A stretch of DNA of 64,000 bases from NCBI GenBank assembly GCA_963377175.1, contig CAUJNA010003749.1, positions 1,343,890 to 1,407,889 of the forward strand, given 5' to 3'. This document shows positions 35,501 through 47,500 of this stretch, in pieces. The DNA comes from Effrenium voratum. Taxonomy: Eukaryota > Sar > Dinophyceae > Suessiales > Symbiodiniaceae. Position 1 is the first letter of the stretch. Each line of letters begins with the position of its first letter. The translations under genes were made by a program, and so were the position numbers. Under the pieces are notes generated by a model that made no database searches, was not told where the DNA came from, and saw nothing but the letters and a program-made list of their open reading frames with translations.

Positions 35501-38500
35501 TAACATGACATAGTATTCTTCAAGGTACCATATCCCCAACCAAACATGAACAGGCCCAAACTCGAAAACCAAACAAAAAGAAGACGCCTACCAAGTACTA
35601 AGACAGCTAAAAGCATGCAAACAAAACACAAAACACATTTTGATTCTAGGTGCCACATCGCAGGTGCGCTCAGCGCAGTCGGGAAATACAATGGCCGCCA
35701 GGTTGGCCAATGTCACGAGCATCACGAAATAAAACCACCCCGTGGCCAGCCGGCAGCTGTCCTGGGAAACCCTCCAAACGTGAAGAGGGCGTGTGTGTGT
35801 GTGTGTGTGTGTGTGTTTCTTTTTTTCTCGGGTACCAGGGTTCCCCCCAAACTCCATTTTTTCCCGGGCACCTGGGTTCCCCGAAAACTTGCCCCCCAGA
35901 AAGAAAACAACACAAAAACAAAGATCACCCTAAAGGAGAACTCACTACCAACATCCTTGCCTGTTTTTGGTTCTTAAACTCAGGGAGCAAGTTGAAATGA
36001 CCCGAACTGAACAATCCCTACCAAACATCCCTAATAAGCATCCATGTTGGTTTCTTTCTAAACAATCTGGTTCAATGCGGCAGGCTTTGTTGTGAAAGAT
36101 ACTAAGGACTACATCATAAGATTCAGTCATGACCATGGTAGCAAAAAGGCGAGTGATCATTTGCCCCTCATTGTGGGGCAAGGAATCTGATGCGGGTTTG
36201 GATCTTCCATTGCCTCAATGGTGGGGGAAGCTGCATGGAGTTCCATGAGAAGTCGACTCTCGAACTGATAAAGGCGGACCATGCTAAGTAAGGCCCTCCC
36301 GGCCAGCCAAAGAAGCCAATTGGGTTTATCCCCCAAATCAAACCTTGTCGTGGAAGTTGTTCTCTACTAAAGCATAAGGCCTCTTCCTTTGGAAATCCGT
36401 GAATTCTCCACGCGAGCAGAGGCCAAAGAGCTGACTTTTGGTTCCATGAAGGTAACCCACATGAAGCCAGGTATAGGGCGCTGCTCAGGTATTCATGGCT
36501 CAAGTCCTCATGTGGCAGTCCTCATCACAGAGAGTGAGATAGACCCGCTCGGCGTTGCTCAAGGTGATGGTGGGGTGGCCATCCTGTGTAGTGGGCGCTG
36601 CGAATCTCTTCCAGTTGTCATTTTCACACTATCTCCTATCCTTGTTTCCGGAAATCCACCAACCCAAAGGGTCCGAGTACCTGCTAAGGAGGTACAGTAC
36701 TCAGACCCCTTTCTACCCCCCAGAAGCCATCCTCAGGAGGTACTTGGACCCTCTGGGCAAGTAAAGGGAAAAGGGCCGGATTTCTGAACATGAGTATGAT
36801 TAAGCAATAATGATATTTTGAGATGAGTGGCCCCCCAAAAAATAAAACATGGCCCCTTGGTATCCAAAAACAGAAAGCCCCAACGAAACAAATTTGCGCC
36901 ACCAGGTTTGTCAGGAAGCTGGCTCACCCAAACAAGGAATGGTCGCAGGGAGACTGCTGGCGGTGTCTATAGAGGGCCATGAAGTATCGAAGTTGCAACG
37001 TACATCTCACGCGACCATTGACTGAACTCAACCTTCTAGGGGTAACTTCCCCATTCTTTCCAGGGATCCTTCTTTCTAGAAAGCCACCAAAAACACCCTG
37101 GGGAAATGACTGGCTTTTGAAAAGAACGACTGAATTTAATGGGGAATCAACCCCTAGAAACCTCTCTTTGCCTTAGGAGTTTGGCTCCCCACTGAGTCCC
37201 CTTGGCCACAGCGGATCTCACATTCTGGCATCGTCCCCCTTCCCCCCGGCGAACCGACTCTGTACTTGGGCTCGTTTGCTCGTGATCTCGCGATTGGGCA
37301 TCTGTATTTCCGAGGGTATTCCTTTTGGACGATTCTCAATGAGCACCAAAAGGAACCCAAAGCTCTCTTCTTTTTCTTTTTTTTCTTCGGTGGGGGGGGA
37401 ACAGATCCTATTTTTCTAGGCGTGGATTCCCCATTCTTTTCAGCCATCGTTCTTTTCAAAAACCGATCGCCCTTTCCCCAGGGTGTTTGGTGGTTTTCTA
37501 GAAAGATTCGGATCCCTGGAAAGAATGAAAATGGAAGTTACCCCTAGCCTTATAAACTAGTTGTTGTGGTTTCCTTTGAGGGGACCCCAAAACCGTTCAT
37601 TCCCCCATTTTTTACTGAGCACCAGCAATTTTGAGACCGCCCCTTCTGGCTCCTTGATGAGCGCATCCTGCACGTCGCTCCAGGTGCAGAACTTCTTTTG
37701 CAAATCTCCGAAGAAGTTCACATCCAGCGCACCTGCCGCGACCCGGCTGATTACATGGCTCCAGGGAAGCCGAAGAAATGATATGGCTGTGGTGGTCAAA
37801 ACCGTTCAACGGGATCCCATTTTGGGGTTTTCGGTGCACCACCATTTTTAGGCTTTATTTTAGTGAGGATTGGGATGTTCACTGGGTGTACAGCTGTGCT
37901 TGTAGAATCTGTGCGCAAACAAGGAACACGGCCAAGCCAACAAAAAGCTTTGGAGGAGCAAGCCATGCATGTTGCAATACCCGAACCTTCCTCAAAACAA
38001 GTCAAAGGTTGGCTCTGCCCGAGTCCCACTGTCCCACTAGCAGTGGATGCTGGGGGGGGGGATGTCGGTCTGATGTCATTTGTCTTGTCTGGGAAACGCC
38101 ACAAAGCTCAACCAGTGAATTGCTCAAAAAATGAAGGTTTTCTGAGCGAAACATTGCCCGCAAACGAGGGAACCACAACACCGCAAATAAACGCATGATT
38201 CCTACACCCATTCTTTGTGCAACACACGCACACACACACACACACACAAATAAGCGCAACTGACTGGGCTAGCAAACAAGAAAAGCCGACAAAAAAACAA
38301 GCACGCAAACAAATCAAACAAACTACAACGAAGTCAAGGGTTAGTTAACCTCTTGGGACCTTTACTCAAAGTCGACCAAAAAGGGAACACCAAAAGGATA
38401 CAAGGTCAGCTTTGAACGACTAAGACTTGTTATTCGTGGCGTTTTTCAGTGCCCTGGGCTTTCACATCTGTGTCTTTTCGCCACCTTTTGTGAGAAATTC

Positions 38501-41500
38501 ACATTGACCCCATGGTCAAAAGCAATCCTTCATACGAGGGGCTTGATCCTTTTTCCAGCGGCTTTCAGCTTCTCCGAGGCGCCGGGTAATTGAAAGCCAT
38601 CCATCAGCTTGCAGGACATGTTGCGCAAGGCCACGAGGGGCACATCCACACTCATCGCCTGTGCGCACGTGAAGGGTGTCTCTTTAAAATTAGGGACCGA
38701 AAATGGCTTCGGTCTCCCTTTGGTTTCCCTTTGGCTGCCCTTTAAGCCAATATGGTTAGGTGGTATGACCGGAATCCTTTTGAACCCTCCTTTTGAACCC
38801 TCCTTTTGAACCCTCCTTTTGAACCCTCCTTTTGAACCCTCCTTTTGAACCCTCCTGAAAGCTGCCCCAAACCACCGAGCCAATTTGGGCAGAGTCATAG
38901 GGCATACTTTGACCAAATAGTGTGTCCATAATAAATGCATCTCCTGGTTTTGTCAGATAAGTACCTGACCTCCATGGCTCCATCTGTTTTTTTCATGGGG
39001 GCCCTGGACATCGTTTTGGTGAATTCAGAGGTCCATGGCATATGTGTTTTCCGCTTTCTCAAATAATTTCAATGGGAGAGCTGTCCCTACATGTCCTCTG
39101 GTTTTTGCAGGGAATTGTTTGTCCCCACATATCCTCCCCAAGCCAGTAGACACCCAACATGAGAAACCAAATCAAGCAAGGAGAGAGGGGAATCACTTGC
39201 TCCGTCGAAGTTGGACAACGGGTCAAACCGAAAGGAGGCATTGACCAAGGCATCAACCAAAACAGAAACAGGGGCCTGTGTCTTAGGGGACTCCCCAAAA
39301 TGGCTTCGGCTTTTCCTGTCAGTTCTCCGCTAAAGCCAAACAAAAACGAGGTGCTAAAAAACACACACACAGCCACTCTTGGGTGGTTGACCATGAGGGG
39401 ACAGGCCAGAAACAAAAAGGAGAACCGCGGGCCACGGGACATGCGATTCAAAAGAAAGGCGGGGCACTTGGCCCTCCAGTAGAGAGGTTAGAATAAGGGT
39501 ACCAACTTTTTCTGTAGTTTATTTAAGTAGGGCAACCCTCCCAACCAAAAATGAGTGAGAAAGGGCACTACTGGGGGACCTAGTCTACGTTGCGCTTCCT
39601 TGCACGGATGCACATGATGATGTGGGGAATGAGGGAATGACCCCTACAAACCATCCCCTATGGCTTCCTTTAATGGAATCCCTGGGTTCATTCCCACATT
39701 CCCTACTGAGCACAAGCAAGAAACAGTCATCTTCCAACTTGCCCCTGTCCTAAACCTTAAAAAGGGGTTAATCAGGGCGCACTATGCTTGTGGGAAATGG
39801 AGGGGCCCCGTTCTGTACTGCTGACCTCGAATAGAAGCAGAGTCTTGCGGATGAGTTCTGCTCATGGGGTGTTTCGCGAACCCTCTCAAGTAGGAAGACC
39901 CCTTCTTCACCAGCCAAATCAACCAGGCATTATGTAGCCTGGGTCCATTTCCAACTGGGATTCCCATCCCTATGACAACTTTGTGCAAATGCACAAAGTG
40001 GTCACTCACAGAACATTTGCATGAATCACTTGGGGTTTTGTTGGTGGGACACCGTGAAAAAATCGCGTCCACCCACCTTTTTTGACGTTTCCTATGTGAA
40101 AATTGGCGTCCACCGTTTTGTTTGGGCGTTTCCCATGTTCCAACACTCGTGTCAAAAGGGCTCCCCTTCGCCGACCAAATTTTTCAAAGCGCCGAGCGCC
40201 TTGCGCGACAAATTCTCGTAGAGCTCCTGGCGACAAGTGCCAAAAGACCTGAGGAAACGCCCCCGGTGGGAGACGAGGTCCTCCAGTGGAGAGGTTAGAA
40301 TAAGCGGCACTAACTTTTTTCGGTTTTGTCTATATTTGTAGGGGATCCTCCAGATTTGCGAGGTTAGAAGAAGTTGGCATCCGATATTTGTTTTCTCGGT
40401 TTTGTCTATTTTTGTAGGGGAACCCGGGTTAAGAAGGCACCTAGTTGGGGGACCGAGGAGAACTGGGTTGTTCAAAATGGAGGCTTGGCCAATCCGGTTC
40501 TCCATAATCCCTACAGCGAAGCCACTACACTACAACGGGGTTGGATAATCTTGTTTTCCATCATTCCTGTAGGGGCCACTACAAAGGGGGCCGGTTTCTT
40601 GCGCAAGCCGAGGCAAGAAGTAAGGATTGACTTTGAACAGCCCAGCAGTTTCTTTTTCAAAACTATGCCATGGGGCTCAAGTGAAATCCCAACACCATGC
40701 ATTTGGAGGGCTCGTTTTGACGGGTGACATGAGCCAGTCTGCAAGGAAACTCGACATGCCCGAATCGAATCGGGCAAGCCAAACCTGCGGTGCTCCGTCT
40801 GGCGCTATCTTGGGGACCCATCTGAATAATTCGGGGTGAGGGGGCGCCTTTTACCCCATGAGTACACTCCCTCAGAACTGCCGGAAGCTCCACCAATTGG
40901 CCGATGGAGCCAAGTCTTCTAAAGGGGTCCTGAGAGCTTAGTTGGTCCCATGTTATCAAGACCCGAAACAAATAGAAGCAGCCCCCCAGGATTCCGATTC
41001 CAAAACCCCTGAGCCCCTTTGGGACCAAGTTGTTGCCACAAAGTCGAACCATGGATCAATAGCCCAAAACTGTTGATTCCCAATCGGACCAGCCAGTTTG
41101 TTTGCGTGAGTCAAAAATTAAGCCACCACAGACAAAACACAGGGTGTAGTCCTTTCCATTCAAAACCACCAGACTTTTCCATCATAGGTCAAACCATGTT
41201 GGGGTGACTCTACTGTGGACGGACCAAATCCTGCATCACCTAAGAAACCCTAGAATGATTCGATTTTCCCTGTAAATACCACCAAACGTTGTGGTTTCAA
41301 CCATGGTACCGACCCTCCATTCAAAACCACCAACAGACCGCAGGTCTAAGTCCTTTCCATAGTTGTCAACCCATTTTGGGGCGACCCATTTTTTCCCAGA
41401 GGGTCCCTTGTTCTAAGGAGGTACTCATACCCCTTTTTACCCCCCAGCCATCCTCAGGATAAATCATTCCAACACCTGAACTACTTGAAAATTGGGACAC

Positions 41501-44500
41501 CTGTTTGGTATGTGACGCCTGTTAAGAGACCGGCCAACCCATTTTGGGGTGACCATGGTGACCCATTTTTCGAGAGACCGACCGAAGATCCTTGAAGAAG
41601 TAGAGCTCGAAGACCTTGTATCTCGGCGGAGCCCATGGCAGCCAGCGATGAGGAGTTCCATCAAAGTAGAAGAACCTCGCGCGAGCGAAACGACGCGCTC
41701 AGGACGCGAGCAAAACGACGGAACCTCGGGTGATGGAGGTTGGGCGGGCAGAGTCCAAGCGGATTCGAACAGTTGTGCGGTTGGTAGGTGGTTGACATAG
41801 GAAGTGATGGAACATCAGAATGGCACGCAGGTCAAAAAGATGACCTGTCCAGTAACATGGAACCTGAGTGAGGGGTCCTGGAAGACCATGTTTCGTTAAC
41901 AGGGACCCGCGGCGGGTTCCAGGCAACGTTCAGGGGTGTCCACAACATTTGCGGCGGTTTCCTCCAACCCAACTCTGGGGGCGCAAAACATCATCTTCGA
42001 CGCTGCTTCATACTTAGCCTAAACCCCTACCACAAAAATAAAGACTCCCGAGTTCCTAAAGAAACAGTTCCAAGGGCTCTCACAGTTGCTTCTCGGGGCA
42101 CCAAAACTGTTGGCCCTAACCAAACCTAAACCCTAAATTATTGACCCTACCAAAACCAAAGCCCTAAAATGTTGGCCTCACACCAGCATCTGCACCCTAA
42201 ACTGTTGACCCCAAACCAACCTACAAGTTAAACTGTTCCCCTACCAAGCCCAAACCCTAAACTGTTATGTTCGCACCAGCTACGGTTGACAACCGCCCCA
42301 TAAGGGACCATTTCAGAGGTGCCAATTGTCGCCGGCGGCTTCAAGGTTTGGTTTGCGGGAGTGAGGAATCACAAGCGGCCACGCATGGTGTGTGCCAGAG
42401 CTCTGGTGCCTGGCCAACACTCAGACCCTAAACTTTCGGCCCTAAGCCAACACCCAAAACCCAAAAAACGGTCGATGCAATAAGCCCTAAACTGCTAACC
42501 CTGAACCAGAACCTAAACCCTAAGCTGTTGCCACCTTTTTTCTGCATGATGAAACTCCAGTGGCTGGAACACGCCCAAAACGTCCGGTTTGCTTTGGAAT
42601 GCTCAGCAAAAGAATGGGTCGAGACGACTCCGCCCCCTACGAAGCTTCGTGTCATCTGAAAACCCCCCCATTTCCCATTTCTTGGAACCAGCAGCAAATT
42701 GATCAACGTTGGAAGGGGAAATCCAGGGATTCCTGTGGTTTCCTTTTGAAGACCCACATAAAAAGGGGCCCTTTTAACCAGACTCAGCTTCCCTCCAAGT
42801 GGTGGTTTGGTTTGGATTGGTGGTTCAGGAAAAGTGTCCCATCAACTTCCTGAAGCCACGGGTTCAAATCCAAATCCAAACCAATCCAAACCACCCGATT
42901 TATTGTTGCATTCCCTCCGTCGTGAGCACCCGAACACGGAGCCAAGGCGTCCCTTCTCTTTGACTAGGTCCAGATTTGAGAGGTTAGACTAAGTTGGTAC
43001 CGACTTTTTTCTGTGGTCTATTTTAGTAGGGGAACCCTCCCAACCAAAAAAGGGGGAGAGAAAGGGCACTTAGCTGGGGGACCTAGTTGAGCTTCCGCAA
43101 GTTGACGGGTTCTTGCTACGCTTGGAAGGGGAGCAAAAACATAAATGTTAGCAGCTAAGTGGGGTTTTCCCACTAAACCACAATGAGCAACAATGTAAAG
43201 TGTTTCCCAACAACAACCATGCCAAGGCTTCCCTACCAAGGCTTCCCTATTCTTCCAGTTGCTTAAGCCCCCTAGAAAAATTGGAAAATATTTCCAATAG
43301 TGAAATCGATTCCCTACAAACACCCACCAGGGAAAATACAACATATTCACTCTTAAGCAAATGGGTTGGTGGTTTCCTGTTTCCATCAAAAGCCAAACAA
43401 GGGGCCCTATCTTGAGCCACCTCCAGCAGGTTCGGTGCCGTTCGAGGCAAATGGAAGAATTTCGTTTGAGCTTCCGCAAGTTCACGGGTTACCAAACCAA
43501 AGACGCGTTCGTCGCATATTCCGAGGAGCTCCCCGCCGATGTTGAAGGTCTTGGTCCGCGGCGGATGCCCGGCCAGCCGTTCGGTCGCCTCTGTCCTGGC
43601 AGCCGAAAAACGTCGGTCGGGGGGCGCCTCGCCCGAGGTGTGGGTTTTTCCCGGAAGCATTGCGAAGGGTTCTTCTTCTAAAAGCGGCTGCCAACTTCAC
43701 CTGCCAACTTCTCATGCCAACTTGTCGAGAGTTACTTCACCTGCCAACTTCTCATGCCAACTTGTCGAGAGTTACTTCACCTGCCAATGCCAACTTGTCG
43801 AGAGTTACTTCACCTGCTAACTTCTCATGCCAACTTGTCGAGAGTTACTTCACCTGCCTACTTCTCATGTCAACTTTTCGGCTGTTATCTCATTCTACTA
43901 AAAGCACAAGCTAATTTGTCGGGTGTTACTTCACTATCCTAAAAACACAAGCTAACTTTTCTGTTCTACCTTCACTTCTCGACTCTTAATTCTTCTTCTT
44001 TTTATGGCGGGGGTAGGCCCGACGGGAGCTTACGAAACGCACCCCTCTGCGGAGATCGTGCGTGTCGAAGCGCTCTCGCTGTGGCGCCGTGCGAATTTGT
44101 CTTGAGCCCGATGAACCCTCTGCGGAGATCGTGCGTGTCGAAGCGCTCTCGCTGTGGCGCCGTGCGAATTTGTCTTGAGCGCGGCGAACCCTCTGCGGAG
44201 ATCGTGCGTGTCGAAGCGCTCTCGCTGTGGCGCCGTGCGAATTTGTCTTGACCTTGGCGAACCCTCTGCGGAGATCGTGCGTGTCGAAGCGCTCTCGCTG
44301 TGGCGCCGTGCGAATTTGTCTTGAGCGCGGCGAACCCTCTGCGGAGATCGTGCGTGTCGAAGCGCTCTCGCTGTGGCGCCGTGCGAATTTGTCTTGACCT
44401 TGGCGAACCCTCTGCGGAGATCGTGCGTGTCGAAGCGCTCTCGCTGTGGCGCCGTGCGAATTTGTCTTGACCTTGGCGAACCCTCTGCGGAGATCGTGCG

Positions 44501-47500
44501 TGTCGAAGCGCTCTCGCTGTGGCGCCGTGCGAATTTGTCTTGAGCCCGATGAACCCTCTGCGGAGATCGTGCGTGTCGAAGCGCTCTCGCTGTGGCGCCG
44601 TGCGATTTTCTTGCTCGCGAAACGGCTTTTGGAAGTTGTCTCGTGGTGTGCGCGCCTGCTTTCGCAATCCCGCGGTCCCGGGTTCGATTCCCCCCTGGTC
44701 CGCGGCAGCTCCGGCTTGAAAATCGCAGCTTTTAAGTACAAACGTAGTACGCGGAGCGTGCTCCTGCAGCTCCGGCTGGAAAATCGCAACTTTTAAGTAC
44801 AGACGTAGTACGCGGAGGCTGCTGCAGCTCCGGCTGGAAAATCGCACTTTTTAAGTACAGACGTAGTACGCGGAGCGTGCTCCCGCAGCTCCGGCTGGAA
44901 AATCGCAACTTTTAGATACAAATGGCTGGAAAATCGCAACTGTAAATTGCAAATGTAGCACGCGGAGCGCCTCCGCCGCTCCAGCTTTTTGAGGGTTAAT
45001 TACTTCACCTGCCAGTTTCTCATGCCGAAACTTCGAGAATTACTTCACCTGCCAGCTTCTCATGCCACCTTTTCGAGAGTTACTTCACCTGCCAACTTCT
45101 CGTGCCAACTTTTCGAGGAGTTACTTCACCTGCGAGCTTATCATGCCAACTTTTCGAGAGTTACTACACCTGCGAGCTTCTCATGCCAACTTTTCGAGAA
45201 TTACTTTACCTGCCAACTTCTCATGCCAACTTTTCGAGAAATACTTTACCTGCCAACCTCTCGTGGCAACTTCACCTGCCAACTTTTCGAGAATTACTTC
45301 ACCTGCCAACTTCTCATGCCAACTTTTCGAGAAATACTTTATCTGCCAACCTCTCGTGGCAACTTTTCGAAAAATTACTTCACCTGCCAGCTTCTCATGC
45401 CAACTTTTCGAGAGGTACTTCACCTGCCAACATCGCCTGCCAACTTTTCGAGAGTTACTTCGCCTGCCAACTTCTCGCGCCAACTTTTCGAGAATTACTT
45501 CGCCTGCCAACTTCTCATGCTAACTTTTCGAAAGTTACTTCACCTGCCGGCTTCTCACGCCAACTTTTCGAGAGTTACTTCACGCGCCATCTTCTCGTGC
45601 CAACTTTTCGAGAATTACTTCACCTGCCAGCTTCTCACGCCAACTTTTCGAGAGTTACTTCACCTGCCAACTTCTCATGCCAACTCTTTGAGAGTTATTT
45701 CACCTGCCAACTTCTCATGCCAACTTTTCTCTTGAGTTACTTCGCCTGCCAACTTCTCATGTCAACTTTGCGAGAATTACTTCACCCGCCAACTTTGCCA
45801 GCCAACTATTCGAGAGTTACTTAACCTGCCAGCTTCTCATGCCAACTTTTTGAGAATTGCTTCGCCTGCCAACTCCTCATGCTAACTTTGCGAGAGTTAC
45901 CTCACCTGCATCAACTTGCCTCTATGCTTCCGGGCCACTCGTTGTCTAGTTGTTTTACCCATTTGCTTAGCCCCCTGCATTTGTTTTTCAAGTTGTTGTG
46001 TTGTTTGTCTTGTTCTTTTTCCCGGAAGCATTGCGAAGGGTTCTTCTTCTAAAAGCGGCTGCCAACTTCACCTGCCAACTTCTCATGCCAACTTGTCGAG
46101 AGTTACTTCACCTGCCAACTTCTCATGCCAACTTGTCGAGAGTTACTTCACCTGCCAACTTCTCATGCCAACTTGTCGAGAGTTACTTCACCTGCCTACT
46201 TCTCATGTCAACTTTTTGAGAGTTACTTCACCTGCCAACTTCTCATGTCAACTTTTCGGCTGTTATCTCATTCTACTAAAAGCACAAGCTAATTTGTCGG
46301 GTGTTACTTCACTATCCTAAAAACACAAGCTAACTTTTCTGTTCTACCTTCACATCTCGACTCTTAATTCTTCTTCTTTTTATGGCGGGGGTAGGCCCGA
46401 CGGGAGCTTACGAAACGCACCCCTCTGCGGAGATCGTGCGTGTCGAAGCGCTCTCGCTGTGGCGCCGTGCGAATTTGTCTTGAGCCCGATGAACCCTCTG
46501 CGGAGATCGTGCGTGTCGAAGCGCTCTCGCTGTGGCGCCGTGCGAATTTGTCTTGAGCGCGGCGAACCCTCTGCGGAGATCGTGCGTGTCGAAGCGCTCT
46601 CGCTGTGGCGCCGTGCGAATTTGTCTTGACCTTGGCGAACCCTCTGCGGAGATCGTGCGTGTCGAAGCGCTCTCGCTGTGGCGCCGTGCGAATTTGTCTT
46701 GACCTTGGCGAACCCTCTGCGGAGATCGTGCGTGTCGAAGCGCTCTCGCTGTGGCGCCGTGCGAATTTGTCTTGACCTTGGCGAACCCTCTGCGGAGATC
46801 GTGCGTGTCGAAGCGCTCTCGCTGTGGCGCCGTGCGAATTTGTCTTGACCTTGGCGAACCCTCTGCGGAGATCGTGCGTGTCGAAGCGCTCTCGCTGTGG
46901 CGCCGTGCGAATTTGTCTTGAGCCGGCGAACCCTCTGCGGAGATCGTGCGTGTCGAAGCGCTCTCGCTGTGGCGCCGTGCGAATTTGTCTTGACCTTGGC
47001 GAACCCTCTGCGGAGATCGTGCGTGTCGAAGCGCTCTCGCTGTGGCGCCGTGCGAATTTGTCTTGGTGGCGAACCCTCTGCGGAGATCCTGCGTGTCGAA
47101 GCGCTCTCGCTGTGGCGCCGTGCGCATCTGTCTTGAGCCCGATGAACCCTCTGCGGAGATCGTGCGTGTCGAAGCGCTCTCGCTGTGGCGCCGTGCGATT
47201 TTCTTGCTCGCGAAACGGCTTTTGGAAGTTGTCTCGTGGTGTGCGCGCCTGCTTTCGCAATCCCGCGGTCCCGGGTTCGATTCCCCCCTGGTCCGCGGCA
47301 GCTCCGGCTTGAAAATCGCAGCTTTTAAGTACAAACGTAGTACGCGGAGCGTGCTCCTGCAGCTCCGGCTGGAAAATCGCAACTTTTAAGTACAGACGTA
47401 GTACGCGGAGGCTGCTGCAGCTCCGGCTGGAAAATCGCACTTTTTAAGTACAGACGTAGTACGCGGAGCGTGCTCCCGCAGCTCCGGCTGGAAAATCGCA

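Larger units (their letters stand above)
43646..45956. repeat. Compound satellite, copy 1
   Basis: Layout: TTTTTCCCGGAAGCATTGCG leader; short ~41-bp array (43690-43880); 73-bp array of 8 units (44045-44625); tRNA-like stretch (44650-44705); ~60-bp GCAGCTCCGGCTGG array (44700-44985); ~40-bp GAGAGTTACTTCACCTGCC array of ~22 units (44986-45910); tail GCTTCCGGGCCACTCGT. No genes. Confidence 0.93.

Noticed and set aside
36491..36506. Relic of the dinoflagellate spliced leader (ATTCATGGCTCAAG)
   Set aside because: Only the last few bases match the leader end (TTTTGGCTCAAG); too short to support.
41549..41800. Plus-strand 83-codon frame over the channel exon at 41591-41675
   Set aside because: The minus-strand frame has splice phases and neighbours that fit; the plus frame is its shadow.
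42010..42540. Telomere
   Set aside because: CCCTAAA units are spaced by unrelated sequence and lie inside a gene.
44650..44705. Functional tRNA gene
   Set aside because: A B-box-like GGTTCGATTCC is present, but the acceptor, D and anticodon stems do not pair.
43986..47440. 267-358 codon open frames with RERFDTHDLRRG repeats
   Set aside because: Created by the stop-free 73-bp satellite; no independent coding evidence.
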